Positions 45,776 to 53,393 of a stretch of DNA of 64,000 bases are shown here, in pieces. The DNA is from JANJTB01 sp032027125 (GTDB lineage Bacteria; Bacteroidota; Ignavibacteria; Kapaibacteriales; UBA2268). The stretch is taken from assembly GCA_032027125.1 (NCBI GenBank), contig JAVSMQ010000001.1, positions 3,920,060-3,984,059 on the forward strand, written 5' to 3'. The position numbers and the translations under genes were made by a program. Each line of letters begins with the position of its first letter. Positions within the stretch are counted from its first letter, which is position 1. Under the pieces are notes generated by a model, which saw only the letters and a list, made by a program, of their open reading frames with translations, was not told the origin of the DNA and did no database searches.

Positions 45776-46711
45776 ATGACATCTGCCGCTACTACTTCTC
45801 AGCGCAGCCGAATGAGCCTTTGGGTACAGGCTGCACGTACTTTCTCTTTTCCTGCTTCAGTAGTTCCGATGCTTGTCGGAATTATGTGGACTCTTGGCAG
45901 TTTTCACGGTGAGATTTACTGGGGATTAGTCCCGGTGATTCTACTTGCAGGAGTTCTGTTCCACGCAGGAGCAAATATGGTAAATGATTATTTTGATTAT
46001 AAAAAAGGCGTTGACAAGGATGACAGCTACGGCTCCAGCCGAATCATCGTCGAAGGGCTGCTTAGTCCTAAGGAAGTTCTAAACGGCGGCTTACTAATGT
46101 ATGCAATCGGATTTGCATTAGGTTTGATTTTGGTTTACTATCACGGTTTACCGATACTTCTTTTAGGTGTTATAGGACTTCTCGGCGGACTTCTATATAC
46201 CGGGTTCAATGTTGCCTATAAATATTATGCATTGGGCGATATTTTTGTATTTCTGATGTTCGGTCCTATGATGGTACTTGGTACAAGTACAGCACTGACA
46301 GGCGTGCTTGATTACAACACATTTTTTGTAAGTATTCCGATTGGTCTTCTGACGGTTGCGATATTGAATGCAAATAATATCCGCGACATCAAACACGATA
46401 AACAGGCAAATGTTTCGACTATGGCTACAGTGATGGGTGTTAAAGCTTCAATAGCTGAATACTATTTTTTGATTTTCGGAGCTTTTGCAAGCGTTATCAT
46501 TATGGTAACCTTCGGATTTCTTTCACCCTGGACATTACTTGTAATACTTTCAATCAAACCGGCAGTGGATAATGTGAAATTTATCGCAAAAGCCGATGCC
46601 GACAAACCTGAAGATATTATGATAGGCGATGTTCGTACCGCTCAGCATAATCTGATGTTCGGAGTGCTTTATTCAATTGGTTTGCTGCTCGGAGTTTTGA
46701 TTAAATTTTAA
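45776..46711 (+). CDS. menA: 1,4-dihydroxy-2-naphthoate polyprenyltransferase (UbiA family)
   Basis: Membrane prenyltransferase that attaches the polyprenyl tail in menaquinone synthesis. From ATG 45776 it has 312 residues; a frame extending to 45662 exists but would add a 38-residue segment absent from the family, and GGGATA precedes the chosen start. The first Asp-rich motif is NMVNDYFDYKKGVDKDD and the second NANNIRDIKHDK, both typical of MenA. About eight to nine membrane segments are visible. A respiratory chain based on menaquinone is implied. UbiA paralogues with other acceptors are a lesser alternative. Confidence 0.88.
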   Translation: MTSAATTSQRSRMSLWVQAARTFSFPASVVPMLVGIMWTLGSFHGEIYWGLVPVILLAGVLFHAGANMVNDYFDYKKGVDKDDSYGSSRIIVEGLLSPKEVLNGGLLMYAIGFALGLILVYYHGLPILLLGVIGLLGGLLYTGFNVAYKYYALGDIFVFLMFGPMMVLGTSTALTGVLDYNTFFVSIPIGLLTVAILNANNIRDIKHDKQANVSTMATVMGVKASIAEYYFLIFGAFASVIIMVTFGFLSPWTLLVILSIKPAVDNVKFIAKADADKPEDIMIGDVRTAQHNLMFGVLYSIGLLLGVLIKF

Positions 46712-46791
46712 AAAAAGGTAAATTATGGAAAGGAGGGATATACTTATTCCGCTTTCTAAAGAAATCTTATATGTTTTTTGAAATTTATAAT

Positions 46792-46823
46792 AAGCCGCTC
46801 AATTAATTTCGGGCGGCTTTTTT
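46792..46823 (+). terminator. Terminator downstream of menA
   Basis: AAGCCGC (46792-46798) pairs with GCGGCTT (46813-46819), followed by a run of T. The reverse strand offers a weaker T run for the minus-strand gene ending at 46831. Confidence 0.75.
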
Positions 46824-46830
46824 GCTATAC

Positions 46831-47217
46831 TTACTTAAAATTACTTTTACCAATTAATTTGCGGGCAAAAAGGTCAATCAATAAAAAGGCAGCAATAACA
46901 AAATATAAGATAGAAAGATTGCTGAATATTGAAAGTATTTTTGAAAAATCAATTGGGAATTCAAAATTAAATGCACGCGAAAAATTACCGGAAACTGCTC
47001 CGCCATCATCTGCAGCCCAAAAAGTAAGTATAACTGCTGCTGCCAATCCCAAAATCAGCGACCAAAGTAATATTACAGGGATAAGAGGTTCTGATTTCTT
47101 TTTTCTCTGATATACTAATACTTCACGAATAACTGATTCCGTGAATCCTGCCCGGACATTTTCCAGTTTGTTTTTATCTGCATGTATGCTGATTATCTCA
47201 TCAAATCTCGTTTTCAT
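46831..47217 (-). CDS. Membrane protein encoded with an ECF sigma factor (possible anti-sigma factor)
   Basis: 128 residues from the ATG at 47217, which overlaps the sigma-factor stop codon as ATGA, so translation is coupled. The N-terminal cytoplasmic part (about 45 residues) is followed by two hydrophobic helices (about 48-70 and 98-120). No known anti-sigma domain (zinc finger or FecR) is visible, so the anti-sigma role rests on position and topology only. RseP at 0.97 kb belongs to the class that processes such proteins. Confidence 0.65.
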   Translation of the reverse strand: MKTRFDEIISIHADKNKLENVRAGFTESVIREVLVYQRKKKSEPLIPVILLWSLILGLAAAVILTFWAADDGGAVSGNFSRAFNFEFPIDFSKILSIFSNLSILYFVIAAFLLIDLFARKLIGKSNFK

Positions 47218-47786
47218 AACCAATCCATTACTTCATTAGAATATTTTTTTAGCAGTCCTGATTTCAATTTCAATCTTGCTCTGTGTAAGATGACTTTAGC
47301 GTTAGAATATTTTATTTCCATTATGTTTGCAATTTCATCAAGACCCATATTTTCGTAATAGTACAATTTTAGGATTACAGCATCTAATTCAGAAAGGGAA
47401 TTAATCATAAGACTGATTATATCCTCAAGATTTTCTTTCTCCAGAAAATCGAAATTGCTGTCGGGTATTTCTTCTATGGTTTCATCATCATCAATTGCTG
47501 TAAATTCAGGTTTGGATTTCCTTACTACTGATAAGGACTGATTGAGTACAATTTTATAAAACCAGGTACTGAATTTTGTCGAAAAGTTAAACTTGCCGAT
47601 ATTGCGGTACACAAGTATAAATGACTCCTGCACTGCATCTTCAGCATCCTCGCGATGATTGATGATTTTCATGGCGATACTCATCGCCATTCTTTTATAA
47701 TTATCAATAATTACTCTCAGCGAATTTAGGTCGCCGTTCTGGATTTTTCTTATAAGTTTATTTTCTTCGTCCATCTGCATATTCAT
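47214..47786 (-). CDS. ECF-type sigma-70 family RNA polymerase sigma factor
   Basis: 190 residues. Region 2 (about 15-90) has the AEDAVQESFILVYRNIGKF core and FSTWFYKIVLN, region 4 (about 125-180) has LPEL-type sequence LSELDAVILKLYYYENMGLDEIANIM and KVILHRARLKLK (given in parts). An acidic linker (DDDETIEEIPDS) joins them. It directs RNA polymerase to a stress or envelope regulon. It is the first gene of a two-gene operon with a membrane protein and is divergent from a small DUF6249 membrane protein gene. Confidence 0.92.
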   Translation of the reverse strand: MNMQMDEENKLIRKIQNGDLNSLRVIIDNYKRMAMSIAMKIINHREDAEDAVQESFILVYRNIGKFNFSTKFSTWFYKIVLNQSLSVVRKSKPEFTAIDDDETIEEIPDSNFDFLEKENLEDIISLMINSLSELDAVILKLYYYENMGLDEIANIMEIKYSNAKVILHRARLKLKSGLLKKYSNEVMDWL

Positions 47787-47808
47787 TTATATGCAAAATT
47801 ACAAAAAT

Positions 47809-47835
47809 GGTTACAATTAAAATCTTTTTGTAACC
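47809..47835. promoter_or_regulatory. Inverted repeat in the divergent promoter region of the sigma factor
   Basis: GGTTACA (47809-47815) is repeated in inverted form as TGTAACC (47829-47835), 13 bases apart. It lies 23 bases upstream of the sigma-factor ATG (minus strand) and about 60 bases from the DUF6249 gene. It may be an operator or the self-recognised promoter element of the ECF sigma. Confidence 0.4.
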
Positions 47836-47896
47836 AAATATTATTTGCTGCATATAATTGATTGAAATGTTTTTTATAACTTTAAGGATTATTAAA

Positions 47897-48265
47897 ATGG
47901 CTGAAGATATTTTGATTCCGTTGTTCTTTTTTGTATTTACATTTTTGAGCATATTTATTTATGTAAATTCCGGTCATCGCGAGCGAATGGCACTTATTGA
48001 ACGTGGTGTGGATACAAATAAATTTTATAAAAGGTCAGTAAAAAATCATTTGTTTAAATTTGGATTTTTACTGATAGGCTCCGGTCTCGGCTTGTTATTG
48101 GGAATGATTTTCGCCCCATGGCTTGTTTATGGAGATTTTCAGATAGGAGTAATTATATCATCCACTTTGTTTTTTGGCGGTGCATTTATAATTATCGGTT
48201 ATTTTGTTGAAATCAAACTTGAAAAGAAAAAAATTGAAGGCAAAATCGTCGAGTTAGAAGATTGA
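47897..48265 (+). CDS. DUF6249-like small membrane protein
   Basis: 122 residues from ATG 47897, preferred over an upstream in-frame start at 47858 because TAAGGA lies 11 bases before it. One N-terminal membrane helix (LIPLFFFVFTFLSIFIYV) precedes the cytoplasmic segment HRERMALIERGVD, and two further helices follow. This layout and the RMALIERG motif are those of DUF6249 proteins, which are often encoded beside ECF sigma factors in Bacteroidota. Function unknown. Confidence 0.75.
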   Translation: MAEDILIPLFFFVFTFLSIFIYVNSGHRERMALIERGVDTNKFYKRSVKNHLFKFGFLLIGSGLGLLLGMIFAPWLVYGDFQIGVIISSTLFFGGAFIIIGYFVEIKLEKKKIEGKIVELED

Positions 48266-48295
48266 CTAAGTGATGTTGGCAGATTCACATTTACA

Positions 48296-48340
48296 TAAAA
48301 AACTCCTCAGTTCTAATTTTGCATCTGAGGAGTTTTTCTT
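48296..48340. terminator. Bidirectional terminator
   Basis: AACTCCTCAG (48301-48310) pairs perfectly with CTGAGGAGTT (48325-48334), flanked by A on the left and T on the right, so it can end both the plus-strand gene at 47897 and the minus-strand gene ending at 48355. Confidence 0.85.
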
Positions 48341-48354
48341 AATAAAATATCTAT

Positions 48355-49383
48355 TTACTTATCCAGCAAATCGTTAAATCTGCGTTCCGCACGGTTTTTC
48401 CAGTTGCCTTTGTGATAACCGTAGCTGACTATCAGAGGCATTGCGATTGTAGCTTCTGCAAACACCATCTGTTCGTAAGTCGTCTCGACCTTGCCCCAGG
48501 AACTTGCTTCTTTCAGTGTTGAGCCTGATAAAGCGCCGTCACGTTCGTCAGCAACAGTAATCTGTACGGCATATTTGTGCATATCGGCATCTACACCCAA
48601 AACTTCAGCAGCAACCACTACATCCTGTATAAAGTTTTTCGGAACGCCGCCGCCAATCATAAATATCCCTGAGTCTCCGCCTTCCATTTTCGTTTTAGTC
48701 AGTTCAAGGAAGTCTTTAGCTGAATCTATTCCGACGACTTCACCTTTTGCATGATACTGGTGATGAACAAGACCAAATCCTGCCGAACAGTCCGAAAATG
48801 CCGGGCAGAAAATCGGAACACCTTTTTCATAAGCTGTTCGGATTATTGAACCTTCACCTTTATTATTCATCACAAGCCATTTACCCATTTCACAAATAAA
48901 TTCACGTGAACTGTATGAACCCGGCTCCATTGAATTGGCAATTTCGGCTACAGTCATATCGCAAACGCGGAGGTCTTCCTCGTCAATATATGTATCATAA
49001 ATTCTGTCAATCATAAGTTCCCGAAGTTCATTATCATCTACAAACGGGGTACCCTGATAATGTCTGAAACCAAGTGCTTCGAGGAAATCCTGGTCAACAA
49101 TATTTGCTCCCGTCGAAACAATTGCATCGCACATATTGCTGTTTATCATATCAACAACAACCTTTTTCAGTCCGGCACTAATCAATGAGCCGGCAAGAGT
49201 GAGATATGACACGCATTTTGTATCAGCCATCATCATATCGAAAATTTTTGCCGCACGGCTGAGATTACGTGCCTGAAAAGCCATTTTGCCCATTGATTCT
49301 ACAATTTCGATACTATTGATTTTTGTAATATCAATATGTTCAACAAGAGTTTCAGGATTTAGAAATTTACTTTTATCTGACAT
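48355..49383 (-). CDS. Deoxyhypusine-synthase-like enzyme (possible homospermidine synthase)
   Basis: NAD-dependent aminobutyl transferase of the DHS family, 342 residues from the ATG at 49383 (chosen over 49410 because GAAGGA lies 9 bases before it). The NAD-binding and catalytic regions of the family are visible: STGANIVDQD, FCPAFSDCSAGF, IGGGVPKNF and EASSWGKVE, where the Lys (residue 298) is the covalent-intermediate lysine. Bacteria lack eIF5A, and known bacterial DHS-like enzymes have been linked to homospermidine synthesis, so polyamine production is the best guess. It is the fourth gene after panD, nucleotidyltransferase and gpmA, with a 29-base gap to gpmA. Confidence 0.85.
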   Translation of the reverse strand: MSDKSKFLNPETLVEHIDITKINSIEIVESMGKMAFQARNLSRAAKIFDMMMADTKCVSYLTLAGSLISAGLKKVVVDMINSNMCDAIVSTGANIVDQDFLEALGFRHYQGTPFVDDNELRELMIDRIYDTYIDEEDLRVCDMTVAEIANSMEPGSYSSREFICEMGKWLVMNNKGEGSIIRTAYEKGVPIFCPAFSDCSAGFGLVHHQYHAKGEVVGIDSAKDFLELTKTKMEGGDSGIFMIGGGVPKNFIQDVVVAAEVLGVDADMHKYAVQITVADERDGALSGSTLKEASSWGKVETTYEQMVFAEATIAMPLIVSYGYHKGNWKNRAERRFNDLLDK

Positions 49384-49412
49384 TTTTTTTGTTCCTTCTT
49401 TAAAATTCAAAA

Positions 49413-50159
49413 TTATTTTGCTTTACCTTGATTTGCAACAGCATCCATTGCTTTTTTTACATCTTCTTCATTTCCGAGAAAATATCTTTTTATTGGTTTT
49501 AAATTCGCATCCAACTCGTAAACTATAGGAATACCGGTCGGTATATTAAAATTCAATATATCGTCATCACTCATTTCGTCAAGATGTTTGACTAATGCCC
49601 GCAGAGAATTTCCGTGAGCTGCAATTATTACACTTTTACCTGCTTTGATGTCAGGAACAATCTCATCATTCCATAAAGGCATAAATCTGTCAACTGTATC
49701 TTTCAGACATTCGCCTTTCGGCAGAATTGATTTGTCAATTCCTTTGTAACGAATGTCATTTCCCGGAAAGTATTCACTTGTCTCATCAACGGGAGGCGGG
49801 GGAGTGGCATAACTGCGGCGCCAGATTTTAACCTGCTCTTCACCGAATTTTGCAGCCATATCGGATTTATTCAGTCCCTGAAGGGCGCCGTAATGACGTT
49901 CGTTCAGTCTCCATCTTCTGATTACCGGAACCCACATCAAATCAAGTTCATCCATTATTATCCACAAAGTACGGATAGCTCTCTTTAGTACTGATGTATA
50001 GGCTACATCGAATGTCAGCCCGGCTTCATTTATTGATTTCGCAGCTTTTAACGCTTCATCCCTGCCTTCATCAGTTAAGTCAACATCAACCCATCCGGTA
50101 AATCGGTTTTCCTTGTTCCAGGTACTTACTCCGTGACGTACAATAACTAATTTGTACAT
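49413..50159 (-). CDS. gpmA: 2,3-bisphosphoglycerate-dependent phosphoglycerate mutase
   Basis: Glycolytic enzyme interconverting 3- and 2-phosphoglycerate, 248 residues. The phosphohistidine motif VRHGVSTWN (His9), RFTGWVDVDLTDEG, RWRLNERHYGALQGLNK with the catalytic Glu, and AAHGNSLRAL with the second His are all present at usual spacing. It is 8 bases downstream of the nucleotidyltransferase gene. Confidence 0.97.
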   Translation of the reverse strand: MYKLVIVRHGVSTWNKENRFTGWVDVDLTDEGRDEALKAAKSINEAGLTFDVAYTSVLKRAIRTLWIIMDELDLMWVPVIRRWRLNERHYGALQGLNKSDMAAKFGEEQVKIWRRSYATPPPPVDETSEYFPGNDIRYKGIDKSILPKGECLKDTVDRFMPLWNDEIVPDIKAGKSVIIAAHGNSLRALVKHLDEMSDDDILNFNIPTGIPIVYELDANLKPIKRYFLGNEEDVKKAMDAVANQGKAK

Positions 50160-50167
50160 TTTTTCCT

Positions 50168-50932
50168 CTAATTCTTTTTATTAACTAATTTATATATTTC
50201 TGCTGCATTTGCAAGTTCTTCGGAAGTATTGATTCCCTGTAACTCATTAAATGGTGCAGAATTGATGGCAAAAACCTTTTTGCCGTCATTTTTCAGTATT
50301 TCAATAATATCAGTCAGGTAATACTCTCCCTGAGCGTTATTGTTATGAACTTTCGACAGCGATTCAAATAACAACTGCGTGTTGACAACATAAATTCCGC
50401 TGTTAATTTCATCAATTCTTCTGATATCGTCATCCGCATCTTTATGTTCGGTTATTTTTATAAAATTGCCGTCCTTGTCGCGGACAATTCTGCCATAACC
50501 CTGAGGGTTAGGTGCAGATGTAGAAAGAACTGAAATGTCAGACCCTGCAGCATTGTGCAGGTTGATAAAACGGTTAAGAGACTCGGATTTCAGCAGCGGT
50601 ACATCACCGGCAAGAATTAATGTATCTCCTTCAAACTCTGAAAGCAGGCTTTTAGCCTGGTCAACAGCGTGACCTGTACCTAATTGACGCTCCTGATTAA
50701 CAAATTCAATATTCATAAACTTTGAATTATTGATGTATTCTATAACCAACTCTTTCAGATTACCCACAACTAAAATAATTCTTGAAGGATTCAAATTATA
50801 TACTTCCGAAAGTACATAATAAATCAAAGGTTTGGATTCAATTTCAGCAAGAACTTTCGGCAGATTCGGGTTATTCATTCTTTTGCCAAGTCCGGCTGCA
50901 AGAACTACAACTGCGATTTTTTTATTTTCCAT
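50168..50932 (-). CDS. GlmU-N-like nucleotidyltransferase (NDP-sugar pyrophosphorylase)
   Basis: 254 residues with the uridylyltransferase fold of GlmU: VVLAAGLGKRM (residues 10-20), LPKVLAEI, QLGTGHAVDQA and LAGDVPLL. The left-handed beta-helix acetyltransferase half of bifunctional GlmU is absent, so this protein would make only the nucleotidyl transfer. UDP-GlcNAc is the likely product by similarity but the sugar may differ. Its ATG shares an A with the panD stop (TAATG), showing coupling. A separate acetyltransferase must exist elsewhere if it serves cell-wall synthesis. Confidence 0.85.
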   Translation of the reverse strand: MENKKIAVVVLAAGLGKRMNNPNLPKVLAEIESKPLIYYVLSEVYNLNPSRIILVVGNLKELVIEYINNSKFMNIEFVNQERQLGTGHAVDQAKSLLSEFEGDTLILAGDVPLLKSESLNRFINLHNAAGSDISVLSTSAPNPQGYGRIVRDKDGNFIKITEHKDADDDIRRIDEINSGIYVVNTQLLFESLSKVHNNNAQGEYYLTDIIEILKNDGKKVFAINSAPFNELQGINTSEELANAAEIYKLVNKKN

Positions 50933-51312
50933 TAATTTTTTTTAGCTTCAATAATTTCAGTAATTGATTTAATTTTATTTTGTCTGTCAAGCAGAACAAC
51001 AGTAGGGTGGAAAGAGTCAAGTTCATTTGAATCAATAAGGCAGTAACTCATAATAATAATTCTGTCCCCGACAGCACCTTTTCGGGCAGCAGCACCATTC
51101 AAACAGATTGTACCTTCACCTCGGACGCCCGGTATGACATAAGTCTCAAATCTTTCGCCGTTATTAATATTAACTACCGAAACTTTTTCGTAAGTTCTGA
51201 CATCGGCAGCATCCATCAAATCTTCATCTATAGTAAGACTTCCCTCATAATAAAGTTCAGCCTGTGTAATTGTAGCCTGATGTATTTTAGATTTTAAGAA
51301 ATTTCTAAGCAA
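50932..51312 (-). CDS. panD: Aspartate 1-decarboxylase
   Basis: Makes beta-alanine for pantothenate and CoA. 126 residues. The self-processing site is YEGS (Gly24-Ser25), where cleavage yields the pyruvoyl cofactor at Ser25, and Lys9, Arg55-like FETYVIPG and NGAAAR follow the family. It begins the four-gene minus-strand operon. Confidence 0.97.
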   Translation of the reverse strand: MLRNFLKSKIHQATITQAELYYEGSLTIDEDLMDAADVRTYEKVSVVNINNGERFETYVIPGVRGEGTICLNGAAARKGAVGDRIIIMSYCLIDSNELDSFHPTVVLLDRQNKIKSITEIIEAKKN

Positions 51313-51527
51313 TTCAAACTCCTTGTTTTGATATATGCGTATATAACTTCCACATATAAAAAAACTTTAATGAAAAAGTTTTACAAATCGTTGTTTAAAA
51401 CGAAATTAAATCGTTAATATTGAAAAATTCGGGACAGTATAAAAAAGAAAAATAATTGTAAATTTTCTATACTAAATTGATTAACTTTTTTAGTTCCTTA
51501 TCTGAAACATTGCTTTTATCAGATTTA

Positions 51528-51773
51528 TCAAAATTCTTTTGCTAACTCTTTAAACATTTGCTCAATTGAGTGGGTTGGTATTAATCCTAACTGAATTTGC
51601 TTTACTTCTTTCATTCCTTGTTTTATACTATTTAAAATCTCATTTCCTGCAATTTCTTCAGCATCAGTTTTTTTATAACGAATTTTTACAAATGGTATTT
51701 CTCTAAGAAAATTTATAAATGTTTCTTTCTTAGTATCCGGTATTTCGATGGTAAGTGTTGTCAATTGTTTCAC
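51528..51773 (-). CDS. Small antitoxin-like protein, orphan
   Basis: About 81 residues from the GTG at 51773; an in-frame ATG at 51803 would add ten residues. The sequence TTLTIEIPDTKKETFINFLREI and its Glu/Lys-rich helix, then MKEVKQIQLG, resembles short Bacteroidota antitoxins that precede RelE-like toxins. No toxin gene follows on the minus strand, so it is either an orphan or has another role. Family assignment is tentative. Confidence 0.5.
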   Translation of the reverse strand: MKQLTTLTIEIPDTKKETFINFLREIPFVKIRYKKTDAEEIAGNEILNSIKQGMKEVKQIQLGLIPTHSIEQMFKELAKEF

Positions 51774-51961
51774 CTTAAACTTATAAAAATATTGAATATA
51801 CATACGAACTTATAATGTAAATATTGAAATACTGTAATACTTCAACGAAAAATAGAGATACGGTATTTAAAAATAGTTTGGTTTTAAAATTATTAAATTC
51901 AAAAATAACAATAGAACATTAATCGTTAATATAATTAAGTTATAACAATTTGGATTTTGAT

Positions 51962-52177
51962 ATGGAAACTTTAAGAATTGAATTGATTAATCCCAAAGCT
52001 ATAAATTTTTTAAATGGTTTGGCAGATTTGAATTTGATATCTATTAAAAAGGATACAACTGATACTGATTTTGTTGATTTGCTTACAAAACTCCGCTCAC
52101 ATAATTTACCTGTTTTAAGCGATGAAGAAATTTTGGCAGAAGTTGAATTAGTACGTAAGCATAGATATGCAGACTAA
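51962..52177 (+). CDS. Antitoxin of a PIN-domain pair
   Basis: 71 residues from ATG 51962 (a TTG at 51950 adds four). METLRIELINPKAINFLNGLADLNLI (split: METLRIELINPKA and INFLNGLADL) is the usual opening of small antitoxins linked to COG1569 PIN toxins in Bacteroidota, followed by LSDEEILAEVELVR. It overlaps the toxin gene by 11 bases. Confidence 0.75.
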   Translation: METLRIELINPKAINFLNGLADLNLISIKKDTTDTDFVDLLTKLRSHNLPVLSDEEILAEVELVRKHRYAD

Positions 52178-52583
52178 ACGGGTTGTAATTGATACTAACT
52201 TATGGATTAGTTATCTGATTTCGGACAAATATAAATTTTTAGACGAACTCATAATATCAGGCAGCATCAAATTAGTTTTTTCCAAAGAATTGTTAAACGA
52301 GTTTGTTGATGTAGCAATTCGCCCAAAATTTAATAAATATTTCAATAAAGAGGATGTAAACAGTCTAATATCAATGTTTTATAATTATGGTATGTTTTTT
52401 GAAATAATATCAAATGTAAAAATCTGCAGAGATTCAAAAGATAATTTTCTATTAAATTTAGCAATTGACAGTCAAGCAGATTATTTAGTAACTGGTGATA
52501 CGGATTTACTTGTTATTTCTGAATTTCACAGTACTAAAATCATAAAGATAAGCCAATTGAAAAATTTATATCAGTATAAATAA
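52167..52583 (+). CDS. PIN-domain toxin (COG1569-like)
   Basis: Putative ribonuclease toxin of 138 residues. The PIN acidic residues are seen in VVIDTNLWISYL (first Asp), KELLNEFVDVA (Glu), CRDSKDNFLLNLAI (Asp pair) and LVTGDTDLL (last Asp), in the order required for the metal site. It is translated with the antitoxin upstream. RNA target unknown. Confidence 0.85.
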   Translation: MQTKRVVIDTNLWISYLISDKYKFLDELIISGSIKLVFSKELLNEFVDVAIRPKFNKYFNKEDVNSLISMFYNYGMFFEIISNVKICRDSKDNFLLNLAIDSQADYLVTGDTDLLVISEFHSTKIIKISQLKNLYQYK

Positions 52584-52833
52584 TTCAATAAATATAATTA
52601 CTCAAAGGGTAGAGGTTAGCAAAAGTCTAAAGCTCTTTGATGCTATGGGTCTTCAAATACAATTTTAATTGTCTGCAAAATCAGAATTTAAAAATAAAAA
52701 ATATTTGAAATTTTCATATTTACAGTTATTATTTTATTACGTTTATAGTATTTTTTGAATTTTTGAGTGATAAGTTACTTTATAATTTACTATTTTTACA
52801 ATTGAAATTTAGAAAATTTTATTGGAGATAAAT

Positions 52834-53295
52834 ATGAATACTTTAAAAGCTGCCACTCAATCGAAAGCCGATGAATTTTTGGCTTTGAACGCTCTCGGAA
52901 TTATCGGCGTTTCTGAAAAAAAACAAAAATTCGGAAATGCCATCTTTAATGAATTGAAAAACAAGAATAAAAGAATTTATCAGATTCATAAATCTCTGAC
53001 TCTTGTTAACGATTCGCTGTGTTACTCATCTTATGAATCTTTACCCGAAAAGATTGACGGATTGATAATTAGCGTCAAGCCTTCTAAAGTCAAGCCGATA
53101 ATTGAAGAATATCATAAAGCCGGTGTCAAAAATTTTTGGATTCAGCAAGGTTCCAATTCGGAGGATGCAATAGCATACTGCAAACAAAATAATATAAACT
53201 TTATTTCCGGTAAATGTATTCTTATGTTTCTGGAACCTGTTACATCAATTCACCATTTCCATAAGACTCTTTGGAAATGGTTTAGTAAGAATTAG
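52834..53295 (+). CDS. CoA-binding (YccU-like) protein
   Basis: Rossmann-fold protein of 153 residues of the CoA_binding_2 group. ATG 52834 was chosen because GGAGA lies 8 bases upstream. Family segments: LGIIGVSEKKQKFGNAIFNEL, YSSYESLPEKIDGLIISVKP and VKNFWIQQGSNSEDAIAYC (each given in part). Physiological role not established. It is a single gene closed by a perfect hairpin shared with the minus-strand porin gene. Confidence 0.85.
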   Translation: MNTLKAATQSKADEFLALNALGIIGVSEKKQKFGNAIFNELKNKNKRIYQIHKSLTLVNDSLCYSSYESLPEKIDGLIISVKPSKVKPIIEEYHKAGVKNFWIQQGSNSEDAIAYCKQNNINFISGKCILMFLEPVTSIHHFHKTLWKWFSKN

Positions 53296-53347
53296 TTGGT
53301 TATTCTGAAAATTATGTAGAGACTGCTTCGGAAGTTAATAATAAAAA

Positions 53348-53386
53348 AACATACATCCGATGACTGGGAGTCATCGGATGTATGTT
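53348..53386. terminator. Bidirectional terminator with a 17-bp perfect stem
   Basis: AACATACATCCGATGAC (53348-53364) is exactly complementary to GTCATCGGATGTATGTT (53370-53386), with a 5-base loop and A/T runs on both sides. It ends the gene at 52834 on the plus strand and the porin gene (ending 53394) on the minus strand. Confidence 0.92.
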
Positions 53387-53393
53387 TTAAAGA

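Noticed and set aside
46831..47217. FecR or zinc-finger anti-sigma domain
   Set aside because: Neither motif is visible; only the gene position and two membrane helices suggest an anti-sigma role.
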